Notes: generated from the sequence alone by a model not told the origin. A stretch of 47,803 bases of DNA from Paraburkholderia guartelaensis (GCF_004353905.1 NZ_SMOD01000051.1:1-47803), one strand, 5' to 3'. Numbered from the stretch's first letter, positions 24,507 to 33,175 are shown. Translations and numbers: made by a program.

Positions 24507-25484
24507 TCACCGGGCACGCCTGGCAGTCGCGGAAGGCGGATAGCCGTAGCGCCGCCCATACGCTTTCGCGAAGTGGCCAAAACTATGCACGCCGTGCTCG
24601 AGCAGCACGTCGGTCACGCTGCGCCCCGGGTCCGCTTTCAGCGCGCGATGCACGGCTTCGATGCGCCGCTCGCGGATGTATTCGGCAGGCGACTGGTCCA
24701 GAAACTGGCTGAACCCGTTTTGCAGCGTGCGCGGAGATACACCTGCGGCTTGCGCCAGCGTAGCGATGGAGAGCGTTTCGCCCAGATGCGCGTCGATATA
24801 CTCGCGCGCGCGTTTGACATGCGCGGGCAGCGGCGGCTTCGCGCCGCGCGCGAGGGTCTCGCTATAAGAATGCGGTAGTTGCATGAGCAACAACGTCGCA
24901 AGCCACTGCGTAAAATCGGGACCGAGCAGACTGTCACGCGCGCTCGCCTCGACCTGCTCGCACAGTCCGCACAGATAGCGCAGCGTGGAATGGAACACGG
25001 CGGCACCGCTGTGCGCGCGGCTAATTTCGAGGTCGAACACGAGCGGACGGCGCAGCGAGCTTTGCAGCATCTCCGCGAGCTTGATTTCAAGTGCGGGACG
25101 ATCGACGCGCAACAGCAGGCTGCGGCACGCGGTGTCGGTGCGGATCCGGCTCTTGCGCGACGGCGACGACACGCTGAGACTGCCCGCCGAAAGCGACACA
25201 TGCTCAGTGCCCGATTGCAATTCGCAATGCCCCGCGAGGGTCGTGCGAAAGAGGTAATGGTGGTCGAGTTCGCCCGCGTCGATTTCGGTTTCGCGTCCGT
25301 AGCACAGTTCGAGCAGGCTCGCACGATGCATCGCGACGCTATAAAGCTCGGCGTTCAGCGGCTCGCGACCCGACACTTCCATGCGGTGCTCGCAAAGCAG
25401 CTTCGCTACTTCGCGTTCGACGTCCTCGCGCGCGCGCGTGGCGCCGAGCCGGTTGCTGTGTTTGCGCGGAATCGCAATTTCCAT
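24507..25484 (-). CDS. AraC-family regulator with AraC_binding_2-type sensor domain
   Basis: 325 residues. The N-terminal part (about 35-200) resembles the cupin-like ligand domain of regulators of aromatic degradation (MHRASLLELCYGRETEIDAG, HHYLFRTTLAGHCELQSG). The C-terminal HTH pair is AREYIDAHLGETLSIATLAQ, VSPRTLQNGFSQFL, SPAEYIRERRIEAVHRAL and FGHFAKAYGRRYGYPPSA. It is divergent from the gene at 25707 with a gap of 222 bases. It may control the downstream pair 25707-27805 and perhaps catBCA (inference from position). Confidence 0.85.
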   Translation of the reverse strand: MEIAIPRKHSNRLGATRAREDVEREVAKLLCEHRMEVSGREPLNAELYSVAMHRASLLELCYGRETEIDAGELDHHYLFRTTLAGHCELQSGTEHVSLSAGSLSVSSPSRKSRIRTDTACRSLLLRVDRPALEIKLAEMLQSSLRRPLVFDLEISRAHSGAAVFHSTLRYLCGLCEQVEASARDSLLGPDFTQWLATLLLMQLPHSYSETLARGAKPPLPAHVKRAREYIDAHLGETLSIATLAQAAGVSPRTLQNGFSQFLDQSPAEYIRERRIEAVHRALKADPGRSVTDVLLEHGVHSFGHFAKAYGRRYGYPPSATARRAR

Positions 25485-25706
25485 CGTTCAATGGCCTCGA
25501 AAGACGGCAGAGCCTCGGCGCCTATGATCCGATGGTCAATAAGTCTGTGCAAGAAAGGATTGACCCTCATAGCCGCCCAACGATACCGCCAACCATTGCG
25601 TTGCCGGAGTTGAACAGCGTCTGCGCGTGTTGAAGCGCAGCGTGCAGGCGGCCCCTTTAATCTGGACGCCAACTCATGCTCAAGCATTTGCACAAGGAGG
25701 CGAACA

Positions 25707-26810
25707 ATGAAGGTTAGCGTACTGGGTGGCGGCCACGGCTGCTTTGCAGCGGCCATCGACATGCTCGAAAAAGGCCACGACGTGACGTGGTGGCGGCGCG
25801 ATACCGCGGCATGCGCGCGTCTGCGCGAACTGGGCGAGTTGAGCGTACGGGACTGGCGCGGCACGCGCCGCGTGCCGGTAGGGGAGACGCGCGGCGCGAT
25901 TCGCCTCGTCGACGATCTCGGCAGTGCGGTGCGCGAGGCGCAACTGATCGTCATTCCTCTGCCGTGTACTACGCACGAATCGCTGGCGGGCCAGCTTGCA
26001 CCGCTCCTCGTGGACGGGCAAGTGGTCTATTTGCCGCCCGGCACGTTTGGCTGCTACGTGTTTGCGAAGGCGATGGCCGACGCGGGCAACCGCGCACGCG
26101 TGGCGTTCGCGGAAACGGGCACGCTGCCGTATCTCGTGCGCCGCCAAGGTGAGAACGACGTGGTCATCAGCGCCTACGCGACGCGCCTGCCCACGGGCGT
26201 GTTCCCTGCCGATGCGGCTGGCTGGGCGTTTCCGTTGCTCAAGGAGGGTTACCCCAGCGTCGAGGCGATCGAGGATGCGCTAAGCGGCGCGCTCATGAAC
26301 GCCGGGCCAGTGATCCATCCGCCGCTCATCATGATGAATGCCGGTCCGCTCGAACATTTCGAAGCGTGGGACATTCACAACGAAGGCACGCAGCCGTCGA
26401 TTCGCCGCGTGACGAATGCACTCGACGCGGAGCGCGTGGCCGTGCGCGAGGCGCTGGGATACGGTGCGCCGCACTTTCCGCTCGCCGATCACTACGCGAG
26501 CGAGGGCGACGAATGGATGTATGGGCGCGGCGCGCACGGCAAGCTCACGGACAGCGGCGACTGGCGCGAGAACATCGACCTGAAGGCACATCGCTACATG
26601 CTGGAAGACACGCGGCTCGGCCTCTCGTTCGTCGTGTCGGTCGGGCGCTGGGCAGGAGTGCCCACGCCGGTGGCACAAGGGCTGCTGAGCGTGGCGAGCG
26701 CCGTGTCGGAGCGCGATCTGTACGCCGAGGGGCGCACGCTCGAGAACCTCGGGCTGGCCTCGCTCTCGCGCGAGGCCATGCGCGAACTGCTGGCACGGGG
26801 GCTCGCATGA
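25707..26810 (+). CDS. NAD/octopine dehydrogenase family protein
   Basis: 367 residues with a very good ribosome binding site (AAGGAGGCGAACA) before ATG 25707. The N-terminal Rossmann motif is VSVLGGGHGCFAAAIDMLEK and the C-terminal octopine/nopaline dehydrogenase domain contains GPVIHPPLIMMNAG, HFEAWDIHNEGTQPSIRR and LADHYASEGDEWMYGRGAH. The family oxidises or forms N-(carboxyalkyl) amino acids or related hydroxy/imino acids with NAD(P)H. ATGA overlap with the next gene shows coupling. The substrate is not known; presence next to auxin and catechol genes suggests an amino-acid conjugate or side-chain-modified aromatic acid (inference). Confidence 0.8.
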   Translation: MKVSVLGGGHGCFAAAIDMLEKGHDVTWWRRDTAACARLRELGELSVRDWRGTRRVPVGETRGAIRLVDDLGSAVREAQLIVIPLPCTTHESLAGQLAPLLVDGQVVYLPPGTFGCYVFAKAMADAGNRARVAFAETGTLPYLVRRQGENDVVISAYATRLPTGVFPADAAGWAFPLLKEGYPSVEAIEDALSGALMNAGPVIHPPLIMMNAGPLEHFEAWDIHNEGTQPSIRRVTNALDAERVAVREALGYGAPHFPLADHYASEGDEWMYGRGAHGKLTDSGDWRENIDLKAHRYMLEDTRLGLSFVVSVGRWAGVPTPVAQGLLSVASAVSERDLYAEGRTLENLGLASLSREAMRELLARGLA

Positions 26811-27805
26811 CGCACAGCGCCGTCGACGTGAGGCATATCCACGTGCTCGGTGCGGGACGCATGGGGCAGGGCATCGCCCTCGCGTTCGCTTTCGCGGGAT
26901 TGCGCGTGACGCTCATCGACTTCAAGGAACGCGCCGCTCCCGCACGTGCAGAATTCGCGGCGGCGGCGCTCGGCGAGATCGATCGCCATTTGCAGACACA
27001 GGTCGATTTCGGGCGCATCAATGCGCACGAGGCAGCGCTAGCGCTCGCACGCGTCGAAGTGCTCGACCGCGCGGGCGCCGAGGCCGCGCTGGCCGGCTGC
27101 GAGGTGGTCTTCGAGGCTGTTCCCGAAGTCATGGAGGCGAAAGAGGCGGCATTCGCCTGGCTGTGCGCGCATATCGCCGACGGAGCGACGATTGCGTCCA
27201 CGACATCGACATTTCTCGTCACCGAACTGCAAAAGGCGGTCACACATCCACAGCGGCTCGTCAACGCGCACTGGCTCAACCCAGCGCATCTGATGCCGCT
27301 CGTCGAAATCAGCCGCAGCGGCGCAACGGACGAGGCGGTTGTCGCGCGGCTCAAGGACCTGCTGCGTTGCGTTGGGAAGGTGCCGGTCGAGTGCGCGCCA
27401 TCGGCGGGTTATATCGTGCCGCGCCTTCAGGCGCTCGTCATGAACGAGGCGGCGCGCATGGTGGAAGAGGGCGTGGCGAGCGCGCACGACATCGACACGG
27501 CAGTGCGCACGGGCTTTGGACTGCGATTCTCGATACTCGGACTACTTGAGTTTATCGACTGGGGCGGTTGCGACATTCTTTATTACGCGTCGCATTACAT
27601 GGCGAAGGAAATCGGTCAGCGCTTCGAACCGGCCGCCATCGTTTCGCGCCATATGGAAGAAGGGCACGACGGCATACGCGGCGGCAAGGGTTTCTACGAT
27701 TATGCGGACGTCGAAGTGCCCGCCTACGTGAAGCGCCGGCTCGGCGAGTTTGGGCAATTGCTCGAATATCTCGGGCTCGCGCCGCGCTACGACTCGGCAG
27801 CATGA
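26807..27805 (+). CDS. 3-hydroxyacyl-CoA dehydrogenase family protein
   Basis: 332 residues; its ATG overlaps the TGA of the preceding gene (ATGA). The N-terminal NAD motif is VLGAGRMGQGIALAFAFAG, followed by CEVVFEAVPEVMEAKEAAF, STTSTFLVTELQKAV and RLVNAHWLNPAHLMPLVEIS (the catalytic His-Glu region of the family). The C-terminal domain has PSAGYIVPRLQALVMNEAAR and GFGLRFSILGLLEFIDWGG. It resembles 3-hydroxybutyryl-CoA dehydrogenase, L-gulonate dehydrogenase and lambda-crystallin type enzymes. It may act with the octopine dehydrogenase-like protein in side-chain oxidation; the substrate is unknown. catB follows after 151 bases with its own promoter. Confidence 0.82.
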   Translation: MTHSAVDVRHIHVLGAGRMGQGIALAFAFAGLRVTLIDFKERAAPARAEFAAAALGEIDRHLQTQVDFGRINAHEAALALARVEVLDRAGAEAALAGCEVVFEAVPEVMEAKEAAFAWLCAHIADGATIASTTSTFLVTELQKAVTHPQRLVNAHWLNPAHLMPLVEISRSGATDEAVVARLKDLLRCVGKVPVECAPSAGYIVPRLQALVMNEAARMVEEGVASAHDIDTAVRTGFGLRFSILGLLEFIDWGGCDILYYASHYMAKEIGQRFEPAAIVSRHMEEGHDGIRGGKGFYDYADVEVPAYVKRRLGEFGQLLEYLGLAPRYDSAA

Positions 27806-27873
27806 AAATCCATCCCATGGATGATAGGCGCCATATATGATTGATTTGACAGATATGGCGCCTGTCTTAAACT
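27801..27873 (+). promoter_or_regulatory. catBCA promoter and operators (copy B)
   Basis: A -35 TTGACA at 27846-27851 is followed after 16 bases by TAAACT at 27868-27873. Upstream, ATCCAT-N3-ATGGAT lies at 27808-27822. In addition an 11-bp perfect inverted repeat, AGGCGCCATAT (27826-27836) and ATATGGCGCCT (27853-27863), brackets the -35 with a 16-base spacing. The first operator and -35 region recur at 5747-5798; the 11-bp repeat does not. About 83 bases of leader separate the -10 from catB. Confidence 0.6.
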
Positions 27874-27956
27874 TGTGGCCTGAATCTACGTACACCACCC
27901 CACGGAATCGCAGAGTCGCCTGCCACTCTGCGAGGCGCATTTAGTATGAAATCCTA

Positions 27957-29093
27957 ATGAATAGAGCGACGATCGAACGTATCGAAACCCGCCTCATCGA
28001 TCTGCCGACGATTCGCCCTCACAAGCTATCCGTCGCCACGATGTACGGGCAAACCCTGATGCTGGTGAAGGTGTACTGCAGCGACGGCGTAACCGGCATC
28101 GGTGAAGGTACGACGATTGCCGGCATGGCCTACGGTCCCGAAAGCCCGGAAGCGATGAAGCTGGCGATCGACGCCTACTTCGCCCCGGCAATGATCGGCC
28201 AGGACGCCACGCGTATCCAGGCGCTCATGGCGCACCTGGGCAAGCTCGTAAAGATCAATCACTTCGCCAAGTGCGCGCTGGAAACTGCGCTGCTCGACGC
28301 CCAGGGCAAGCGCCTCTCCGTGCCGGTGAGCGAACTGCTGGGCGGCCGCCGCCGCGAGCGCCTGCCGGTGGCATGGACGCTCGCCTCGGGCGAGACCGCC
28401 AAAGACATCGCCGAAGCCGAGACCATGCTCGAAGTGCGCCGCCACAAGATCTTCAAGCTGAAGATCGGCGCGAAGGACCTCAAGACCGACATCAAGCACG
28501 TGGCCGACATCAAGAAGGCGATGGGCGATCGAGCCGCCGTGCGCGTGGACGTCAACATGGCCTGGAGCGAGACGCAGGCGGCCTGGGCGATTCCCGCACT
28601 GGCCGAAGCCGGCTGCGAGCTGGTCGAACAGCCGGTGGCTTCGCCCGCGGCGCTGGCGCGCCTCATGCGCCGGTTCCCGGTGGCGTTGATGGCCGACGAA
28701 ATCCTGCAGGGACCGGAAAGCGCGTTCGAGATCGCGAAGAACGAAGGCGCCGATGTGTTCGCCATCAAGATCGAGCAGAGCGGCGGACTGTTCGCGGCGC
28801 AGCGCGTAGCCACGATTGCGGACGCCGCGGGTATCGAGCTGTACGGCGGCACGATGCTCGAAGGCGCGTTTAGCACGGTCGCGTCGGCGCACCTGTTCGC
28901 AAGCTTCGCCAACCTGCAGTGGGGCACTGAACTGTTCGGCCCCTTGCTGATCACCGAAGAGATTTTGACGAAGCCGCTCGATTACAGCGACTTCGAGCTG
29001 ACGGTGCCGAACGGCCCGGGTCTCGGCATCGAACTGGACGAAGCGAAGGTCAAGCGCTTCACCCGCGACGGCCTCATGAAAGTCACGAAGTAA
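27957..29093 (+). CDS. catB: Muconate cycloisomerase
   Basis: 378 residues. It converts cis,cis-muconate to muconolactone. The enolase-superfamily active site is complete: K167 and K169 in FKLKIG, D198 in RVDVNMAW, E224 in LVEQPV, D247 in LMADEI, and K271 in FAIKIEQSGG. The substrate loop near 50-60 and the ending SHL-type segment EGAFSTVASAHLFASFA are normal. The ATG at 27957 has no clear Shine-Dalgarno sequence. It is the first gene of catB-catC-catA, the order typical of Burkholderiaceae. Confidence 0.94.
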   Translation: MNRATIERIETRLIDLPTIRPHKLSVATMYGQTLMLVKVYCSDGVTGIGEGTTIAGMAYGPESPEAMKLAIDAYFAPAMIGQDATRIQALMAHLGKLVKINHFAKCALETALLDAQGKRLSVPVSELLGGRRRERLPVAWTLASGETAKDIAEAETMLEVRRHKIFKLKIGAKDLKTDIKHVADIKKAMGDRAAVRVDVNMAWSETQAAWAIPALAEAGCELVEQPVASPAALARLMRRFPVALMADEILQGPESAFEIAKNEGADVFAIKIEQSGGLFAAQRVATIADAAGIELYGGTMLEGAFSTVASAHLFASFANLQWGTELFGPLLITEEILTKPLDYSDFELTVPNGPGLGIELDEAKVKRFTRDGLMKVTK

Positions 29094-29122
29094 TCCAGAC
29101 ACCTGACAAACGGAATTTGACG

Positions 29123-29413
29123 ATGCTTTTCCACGTACGCATGGATGTGAACATCCCGGCCGACATGCCGGCCAATGTCGCCAATGAAATCAAGGCGCGA
29201 GAAAAGGCGTACTCGCAGGAGCTGCAGCGCAGCGGCAAGTGGCGCCATATCTGGCGACTGGTGGGCGAGTACGCGAACTACAGCATCTTCGATGTCGAGA
29301 GCAACGCCGAGCTGCACGACATTCTCACCGCCTTGCCGCTTTTTCCGTACATGAAGATAACGGTCACGCCGTTGTGTCGCCACCCGTCCTCGGTCAGGGA
29401 CAACGACGCTTGA
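29123..29413 (+). CDS. catC: Muconolactone delta-isomerase
   Basis: 96 residues from ATG 29123 (GGAATTTGACG upstream); an in-frame TTG at 29117 is less likely. It is the small decameric isomerase that turns muconolactone into 3-oxoadipate enol-lactone. The family pattern is clear: MLFHVRMDVNIPADMP, EKAYSQELQRSGKWRHIWR, YANYSIFDVESNAELHDIL and LPLFPYMKITVTPL-RHPS. Length is the normal 96. It sits 29 bases after catB and 41 before catA. Confidence 0.94.
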   Translation: MLFHVRMDVNIPADMPANVANEIKAREKAYSQELQRSGKWRHIWRLVGEYANYSIFDVESNAELHDILTALPLFPYMKITVTPLCRHPSSVRDNDA

Positions 29414-29454
29414 GCTGATTCCCCCTCAATACCAGCAAGCACCAGGAGACAAAG

Positions 29455-30402
29455 ATGAGCGCAAAAGTATTCGACACGAAGGAAGTGCAGGACCTGCTGA
29501 AGGCCGCTGCGAATCTCAACGGCGGTAGCGGCGACGCGCGTTTCCAGCAGATCGTCCATCGTCTGCTGGGCGACCTGTTCAAGGCCATCGACGATCTCGA
29601 CATCACGCCCGATGAAGTCTGGGCCGGCGTGAGCTATCTGAACAAGCTCGGCCAGGACGGTGAAGCGGCGCTGCTCGCCGCCGGTCTCGGTCTCGAGAAG
29701 TACCTCGACATCCGCATGGACGCCGCAGACAAGGCAGTGGGTCTCGAAGGCGGCACGCCGCGCACGATCGAAGGGCCGCTTTACGTTGCAGGCGCGCCGG
29801 TGCGCAAGAGCGTCTCGCGCATCGACCTCAACGCCGACGCCGATGCGGGGCCGCTCGTCATTCACGGCACGGTCACCGGACTCGACGGCAAGCCGCTCGC
29901 CGGCGCCGTGGTCGAATGCTGGCACGCCAATTCGAAGGGCTTCTATTCGCACTTCGACCCGACCGGCGCGCAGGACGACTTCAACCTGCGCGGCGCGGTC
30001 AAGACCGGCGCGGACGGCAAGTACGAATTCCACACGCTCATGCCGGTGGGCTATGGCTGCCCGCCGCAGGGCTCGACCCAGCGGCTGCTGGACGGCCTTG
30101 GCCGCCACGGCAATCGCCCGGCGCACGTGCACTTCTTCGTCACGGCCGATAACAGCCGCAAGCTCACCACGCAATTCAATATCGAAGGCGACCCGCTGAT
30201 CTGGGATGACTTCGCCTACGCGACGCGTGAAGAGCTGATTCCGCACGTGGCGGAAAAGACCGGTGGCACCGCGCTCGGCCTGAAAGGCGACACGTACAAG
30301 GACATCGAGTTCAACTTCACGCTCACGCCGCTGGTCCAGGGCAAGGACAACCAGCTCGTGCACCGCCTACGCGCCGCAGCCACGGCCACAGAGACGGCGT
30401 AA
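29455..30402 (+). CDS. catA: Catechol 1,2-dioxygenase
   Basis: 315 residues. This intradiol dioxygenase cleaves catechol, the end product of the iac route, to cis,cis-muconate using Fe(III). The iron ligands are Y164 (GFYSHFD), Y200 (VGYGCPP), and H224 and H226 (NRPAHVHFF), with R221 conserved. The N-terminal helical dimerisation domain spans about residues 1-100. CCAGGAGACAAAG precedes the ATG. A 19-bp perfect hairpin lies 75 bases after the stop. Confidence 0.95.
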   Translation: MSAKVFDTKEVQDLLKAAANLNGGSGDARFQQIVHRLLGDLFKAIDDLDITPDEVWAGVSYLNKLGQDGEAALLAAGLGLEKYLDIRMDAADKAVGLEGGTPRTIEGPLYVAGAPVRKSVSRIDLNADADAGPLVIHGTVTGLDGKPLAGAVVECWHANSKGFYSHFDPTGAQDDFNLRGAVKTGADGKYEFHTLMPVGYGCPPQGSTQRLLDGLGRHGNRPAHVHFFVTADNSRKLTTQFNIEGDPLIWDDFAYATREELIPHVAEKTGGTALGLKGDTYKDIEFNFTLTPLVQGKDNQLVHRLRAAATATETA

Positions 30403-30477
30403 CTGTCCAGTAAGGCGGCGCGTCGCTGGCGCTGCCTTATCTTGAAGCGAAGGGAGAAAGTCAATCCTTCGTTCGAA

Positions 30478-30529
30478 GCTTCGCCGCGCGAGGCGCTGGT
30501 GTTCGACCGTGCGCCTCGCGCGGCGAAGC
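30478..30529. repeat. 19-bp perfect inverted repeat (long GC hairpin) after catA
   Basis: GCTTCGCCGCGCGAGGCGC (30478-30496) is followed by a 14-base loop and its exact complement GCGCCTCGCGCGGCGAAGC (30511-30529). It starts 75 bases after the catA stop and could protect or terminate the catBCA mRNA, though no T-tract follows. Its right arm runs into the inverted porin fragment, so it may also mark the rearrangement point. Confidence 0.6.
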
Positions 30530-30657
30530 CGTATCAGAACTATCCGAAAGCTCCAGAAGCGGCTTCGACCAGCGACGCCGTCGTGGCGACTATCAATGAC
30601 CCCTCCGCATCGGCGGACGGCAAACCGGCGATCATTCGCATCGGCATGCGCCACACG
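30515..30657 (+). pseudogene. Inverted 3' end of the neighbouring porin gene
   Basis: The plus-strand frame encodes YQNYPKAPEA and later VATINDPSASADGK and AIIRIGMRHT. This is the normal C-terminal sequence of a Burkholderia porin, lacking only the last Phe and stop. Just before it, GGC GAA GCC then TATCAG reads as G-E-A-(V)-Y-Q with two bases missing. The fragment ends exactly where the minus-strand porin remnant stops (30658), so the porin's last 45 or so codons appear flipped relative to the body. Confidence 0.6.
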
Positions 30658-31395
30658 TCATCGCTTCGAAAGCAGATAGTCGAGACCCGTCGCAAACTGG
30701 TTGTATGTCGCGCCACTTTTGCCCAACATCGCATTGCCGTGCGTATAGTTGTACGCGACGCCCCATAACAATATCGGCGTAAATTGATAGCGAAAATTGA
30801 CTTCGACGTTGTTGAACATCGCAGCTCCGCTCAGACCGCGCGGACTGGGTCCGGAAGAAAGCTCGCCAAAATTGCGAAAGCGCGTGTTCGAGTTGACGAC
30901 ACCCGCAGTGCCCGAGCCGGTCGTCCATGTAGCTGCGGCGGAGAATACGCCCATCGAGTTCGCAGACGCGTAACCTGAGTACACGGGCGCGACCGTGTTG
31001 TTGCTCGGCACGCGGTTGACGACGGCAGCTGGGCTGCCGGTGCTGCCGAAGAACGCGGAGTTGGGGTTCTGCACGACCGGGTAGCCCGCGGCGATTGTGA
31101 GCGCGCTATTCGCATCGCCAGCCGTGGCCGGCCAGATGCGATTGCGCGCGAAATTGCCGGCCAGGCAGCCCGGGCTGAACATGCCCGCGAAGGTAAAGGC
31201 CGAATCGTTGTTGCTCGTGAACTTGATCGTGGTGTTGGTTGAGTTGGTGTTGTTGATGTTGTCGAGGTCGCCAGGATGCCGTTCATTGTGTTGTCTGAAC
31301 GAGAACGCGAGCTTGCTAGCAGTCTTCAGGTTGGAGCCGCTAAGTTGGCCACAGTAAGCGGCTGGATTATTAGCGTTTTGCGATATTCGCCGCGT
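30658..31395 (-). pseudogene. Porin remnant lacking both signal sequence and C-terminal strand
   Basis: An open frame of 245 codons runs from after a TAG at 31398-31396 down to a TGA at 30660-30658. The first recognisable part is AAYCGQLSGSNLKTASKLAF, then FAGMFSPGCLAGNFARNRIW, MGVFSAAATWTTG and the late strand YQFTPILLWGVAYNYTHGNA; it ends DYLLSKR. In intact porins this continues into the segment found inverted at 30515-30657. The signal peptide and the first third are missing, so the gene is dead. It separates catBCA from the aldehyde dehydrogenase operon. Confidence 0.75.
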
Positions 31396-31499
31396 CTACG
31401 TGATGAAAAGACGGAAGGTCCGCGATCGGGTTCGGGTTTCGCAGCCCTTCCTTAGCTCGTTGCGTAGCTTGGATTGTTTTGGCTGTTACGCATTCAACG

Positions 31500-31515
31500 G
31501 TTAGATTCGTCTAAC
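31500..31515. terminator. Small TTCG-loop hairpin after the aldehyde dehydrogenase gene
   Basis: GTTAGA-TTCG-TCTAAC is a perfect 6-bp stem with a stable tetraloop (on the minus strand the loop reads CGAA). It lies 25 bases downstream of the stop at 31540. Without a clear U-tract it is a weak terminator candidate. Confidence 0.3.
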
Positions 31516-31539
31516 ATGACCAAGGGAATCTAGTACTGT

Positions 31540-32994
31540 TCATAGGACAGCAGTTACCACTTTCTCACGTAGGTACGAGAGAATTGATGTTTTTGAGAGA
31601 TCGTGGCCAACGCCGCTGTCTTTGAACCCGCCCCACGGGAGCCTCGCGTCAAGCGGGCTCCAGCCATTGATCGCAACCGCTCCCACCTGCAATTGCGCGG
31701 CGACGCTGTGTGCAATTGAAAGGTCTCTTGTCCAAACGGTTGCTGACAATGCGAACTGCACGTTGTTTGCGATCTGCACGGCCTCCTCTGTGCTATCAAA
31801 GGGAATAATCATGCCCACTGGACCGAAGATTTCTTCCTGGGCGATACGCATTCGGTTGTCCACTCCGGCAAAAATCGTTGGCCTCACGAAATGTCCCACT
31901 GGGGGCACGCTTTCTTCCCCGGCCACAATTCGTGCGCCTTCCGACTTGCCGAGCGCAATGTACTCGAGAACCCGTGACTTGTGGCGATCATTGATCAACG
32001 CACCCATGGTGGTCGACGGGTCAAGTGGATCACCGAGCTTCAATGACTTCGCGACTTCGGCCAGTCGATTTGCGAAGTCATCCGCAATCGAGCGATGAAC
32101 CAGCACGCGCGAACCCGCGGCGCAAGTTTGACCCTGATTTACGAATAGGCCCATAGCTACGCCTTGAAGCGCAGCATCGATGTTCGCGTCAGGGAAGACA
32201 ATCTGGGGCGCTTTCCCGCCCAACTCCAACGTCACTTTTTTCAACTTTCCGGCGATATCTGCTGCGATCGACCGTCCTACGGCGGTACTACCTGTAAAGC
32301 TGATTTTATCCACTCCAGCGTGATTGACCAGTGCGCGTCCGGCCGTCGGGCCCCTCCCGTTGACGATATTAACGACTCCCGCTGGGAAGCCCGCGTCTGC
32401 AATAAGGGACGCGAGCGCCGAGACGCTCACCGGCGCTTCCTCGGAGGGCTTGATCACCACGGTGCAACCAGCCGCCAACGCCGGAGCGAGTTTCCAGATG
32501 CAGATCATCAATGGAGCGTTCCATGGAATGATCTGTGCAGCGACACCGACAGGCTCCATGATCGTATAATTCACGGTCGGCTTGCCCATATAGCCTGCCG
32601 TAGGAATAAATCGCCCCTCCAGCTTGTCCGCCCAACCTGCGAAATATCGAAGCGTATCCACCGCGACAGGCAGGTCCATCATCCTCATCTCACTGATCGG
32701 GCGTCCCTGCTCGCGAGCCAGCGTGATAGAAAGCGCATCTGCGTTTTCCTCGACCAAGTCAGCCAGCTTCATGATTAGTTTGGCGCGTGCGGCTGATCCC
32801 ATTGTTCTCCAAGGGCCGTAGTCGAACGCGTTCCGCGCAGCGAGGACAGCGTTGTTCACATCAACTTCGGAGGAGTCCGCGACCAGTGTGAATAGCTGCC
32901 CTGTGGCGGGCTCCGTCTTTTCGAAGGACGCTTCGGTTATAGACGGGCAGGATTGGCCATCGATGAAGTTCAGGGTACGGAGGACGTCATTCAT
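31540..32994 (-). CDS. NAD-dependent aldehyde dehydrogenase
   Basis: 484 residues. It oxidises an aldehyde to the acid. Catalytic residues are present: N159 in IIPWNAP, E257 in TLELGGKAP and C291 in NQGQTCAAGSR; ISFTGSTAVG at 231-240 is the NAD loop. GAGG lies nine bases before ATG 32994. It is the last gene of the leftward operon amine oxidase, cytochrome c, SnoaL-like, aldehyde dehydrogenase, so it presumably takes the aldehyde released by the amine oxidase. An arylacetaldehyde (indole-3-acetaldehyde, phenylacetaldehyde) would fit the surroundings, but specificity cannot be read from sequence. Codon use is less GC-biased than in the iac genes. Confidence 0.9.
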   Translation of the reverse strand: MNDVLRTLNFIDGQSCPSITEASFEKTEPATGQLFTLVADSSEVDVNNAVLAARNAFDYGPWRTMGSAARAKLIMKLADLVEENADALSITLAREQGRPISEMRMMDLPVAVDTLRYFAGWADKLEGRFIPTAGYMGKPTVNYTIMEPVGVAAQIIPWNAPLMICIWKLAPALAAGCTVVIKPSEEAPVSVSALASLIADAGFPAGVVNIVNGRGPTAGRALVNHAGVDKISFTGSTAVGRSIAADIAGKLKKVTLELGGKAPQIVFPDANIDAALQGVAMGLFVNQGQTCAAGSRVLVHRSIADDFANRLAEVAKSLKLGDPLDPSTTMGALINDRHKSRVLEYIALGKSEGARIVAGEESVPPVGHFVRPTIFAGVDNRMRIAQEEIFGPVGMIIPFDSTEEAVQIANNVQFALSATVWTRDLSIAHSVAAQLQVGAVAINGWSPLDARLPWGGFKDSGVGHDLSKTSILSYLREKVVTAVL

Positions 32995-33175
32995 GCCGTA
33001 TTACCTCATGACTCAAGTTTTACAGAGCGACCGGCCGGCGCTTTGCGGCGACTAGGCCTCTGTTTCGATTTTCCGGATCACGCCTCTGCGTGCTGGTTTG
33101 AGCTAGACAGGCGCGCCGCGGCGGATTGAGGCGACGGGCGCTAGAAGAGCGGGCCGTCGCTGTGCATTCTCGTGG

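Noticed and set aside
26366..27805. A longer frame for the hydroxyacyl-dehydrogenase starting at 26366
   Set aside because: The extra 147 codons lie over the octopine dehydrogenase gene in another frame and are arginine-rich; the ATG at 26807 overlaps the upstream stop in the usual coupled way.
30442..30768. A 108-codon plus-strand ORF after catA as a new gene
   Set aside because: Its middle is the inverted porin end and its beginning and end are hairpin and antisense porin; treated as a pseudogene fragment instead.
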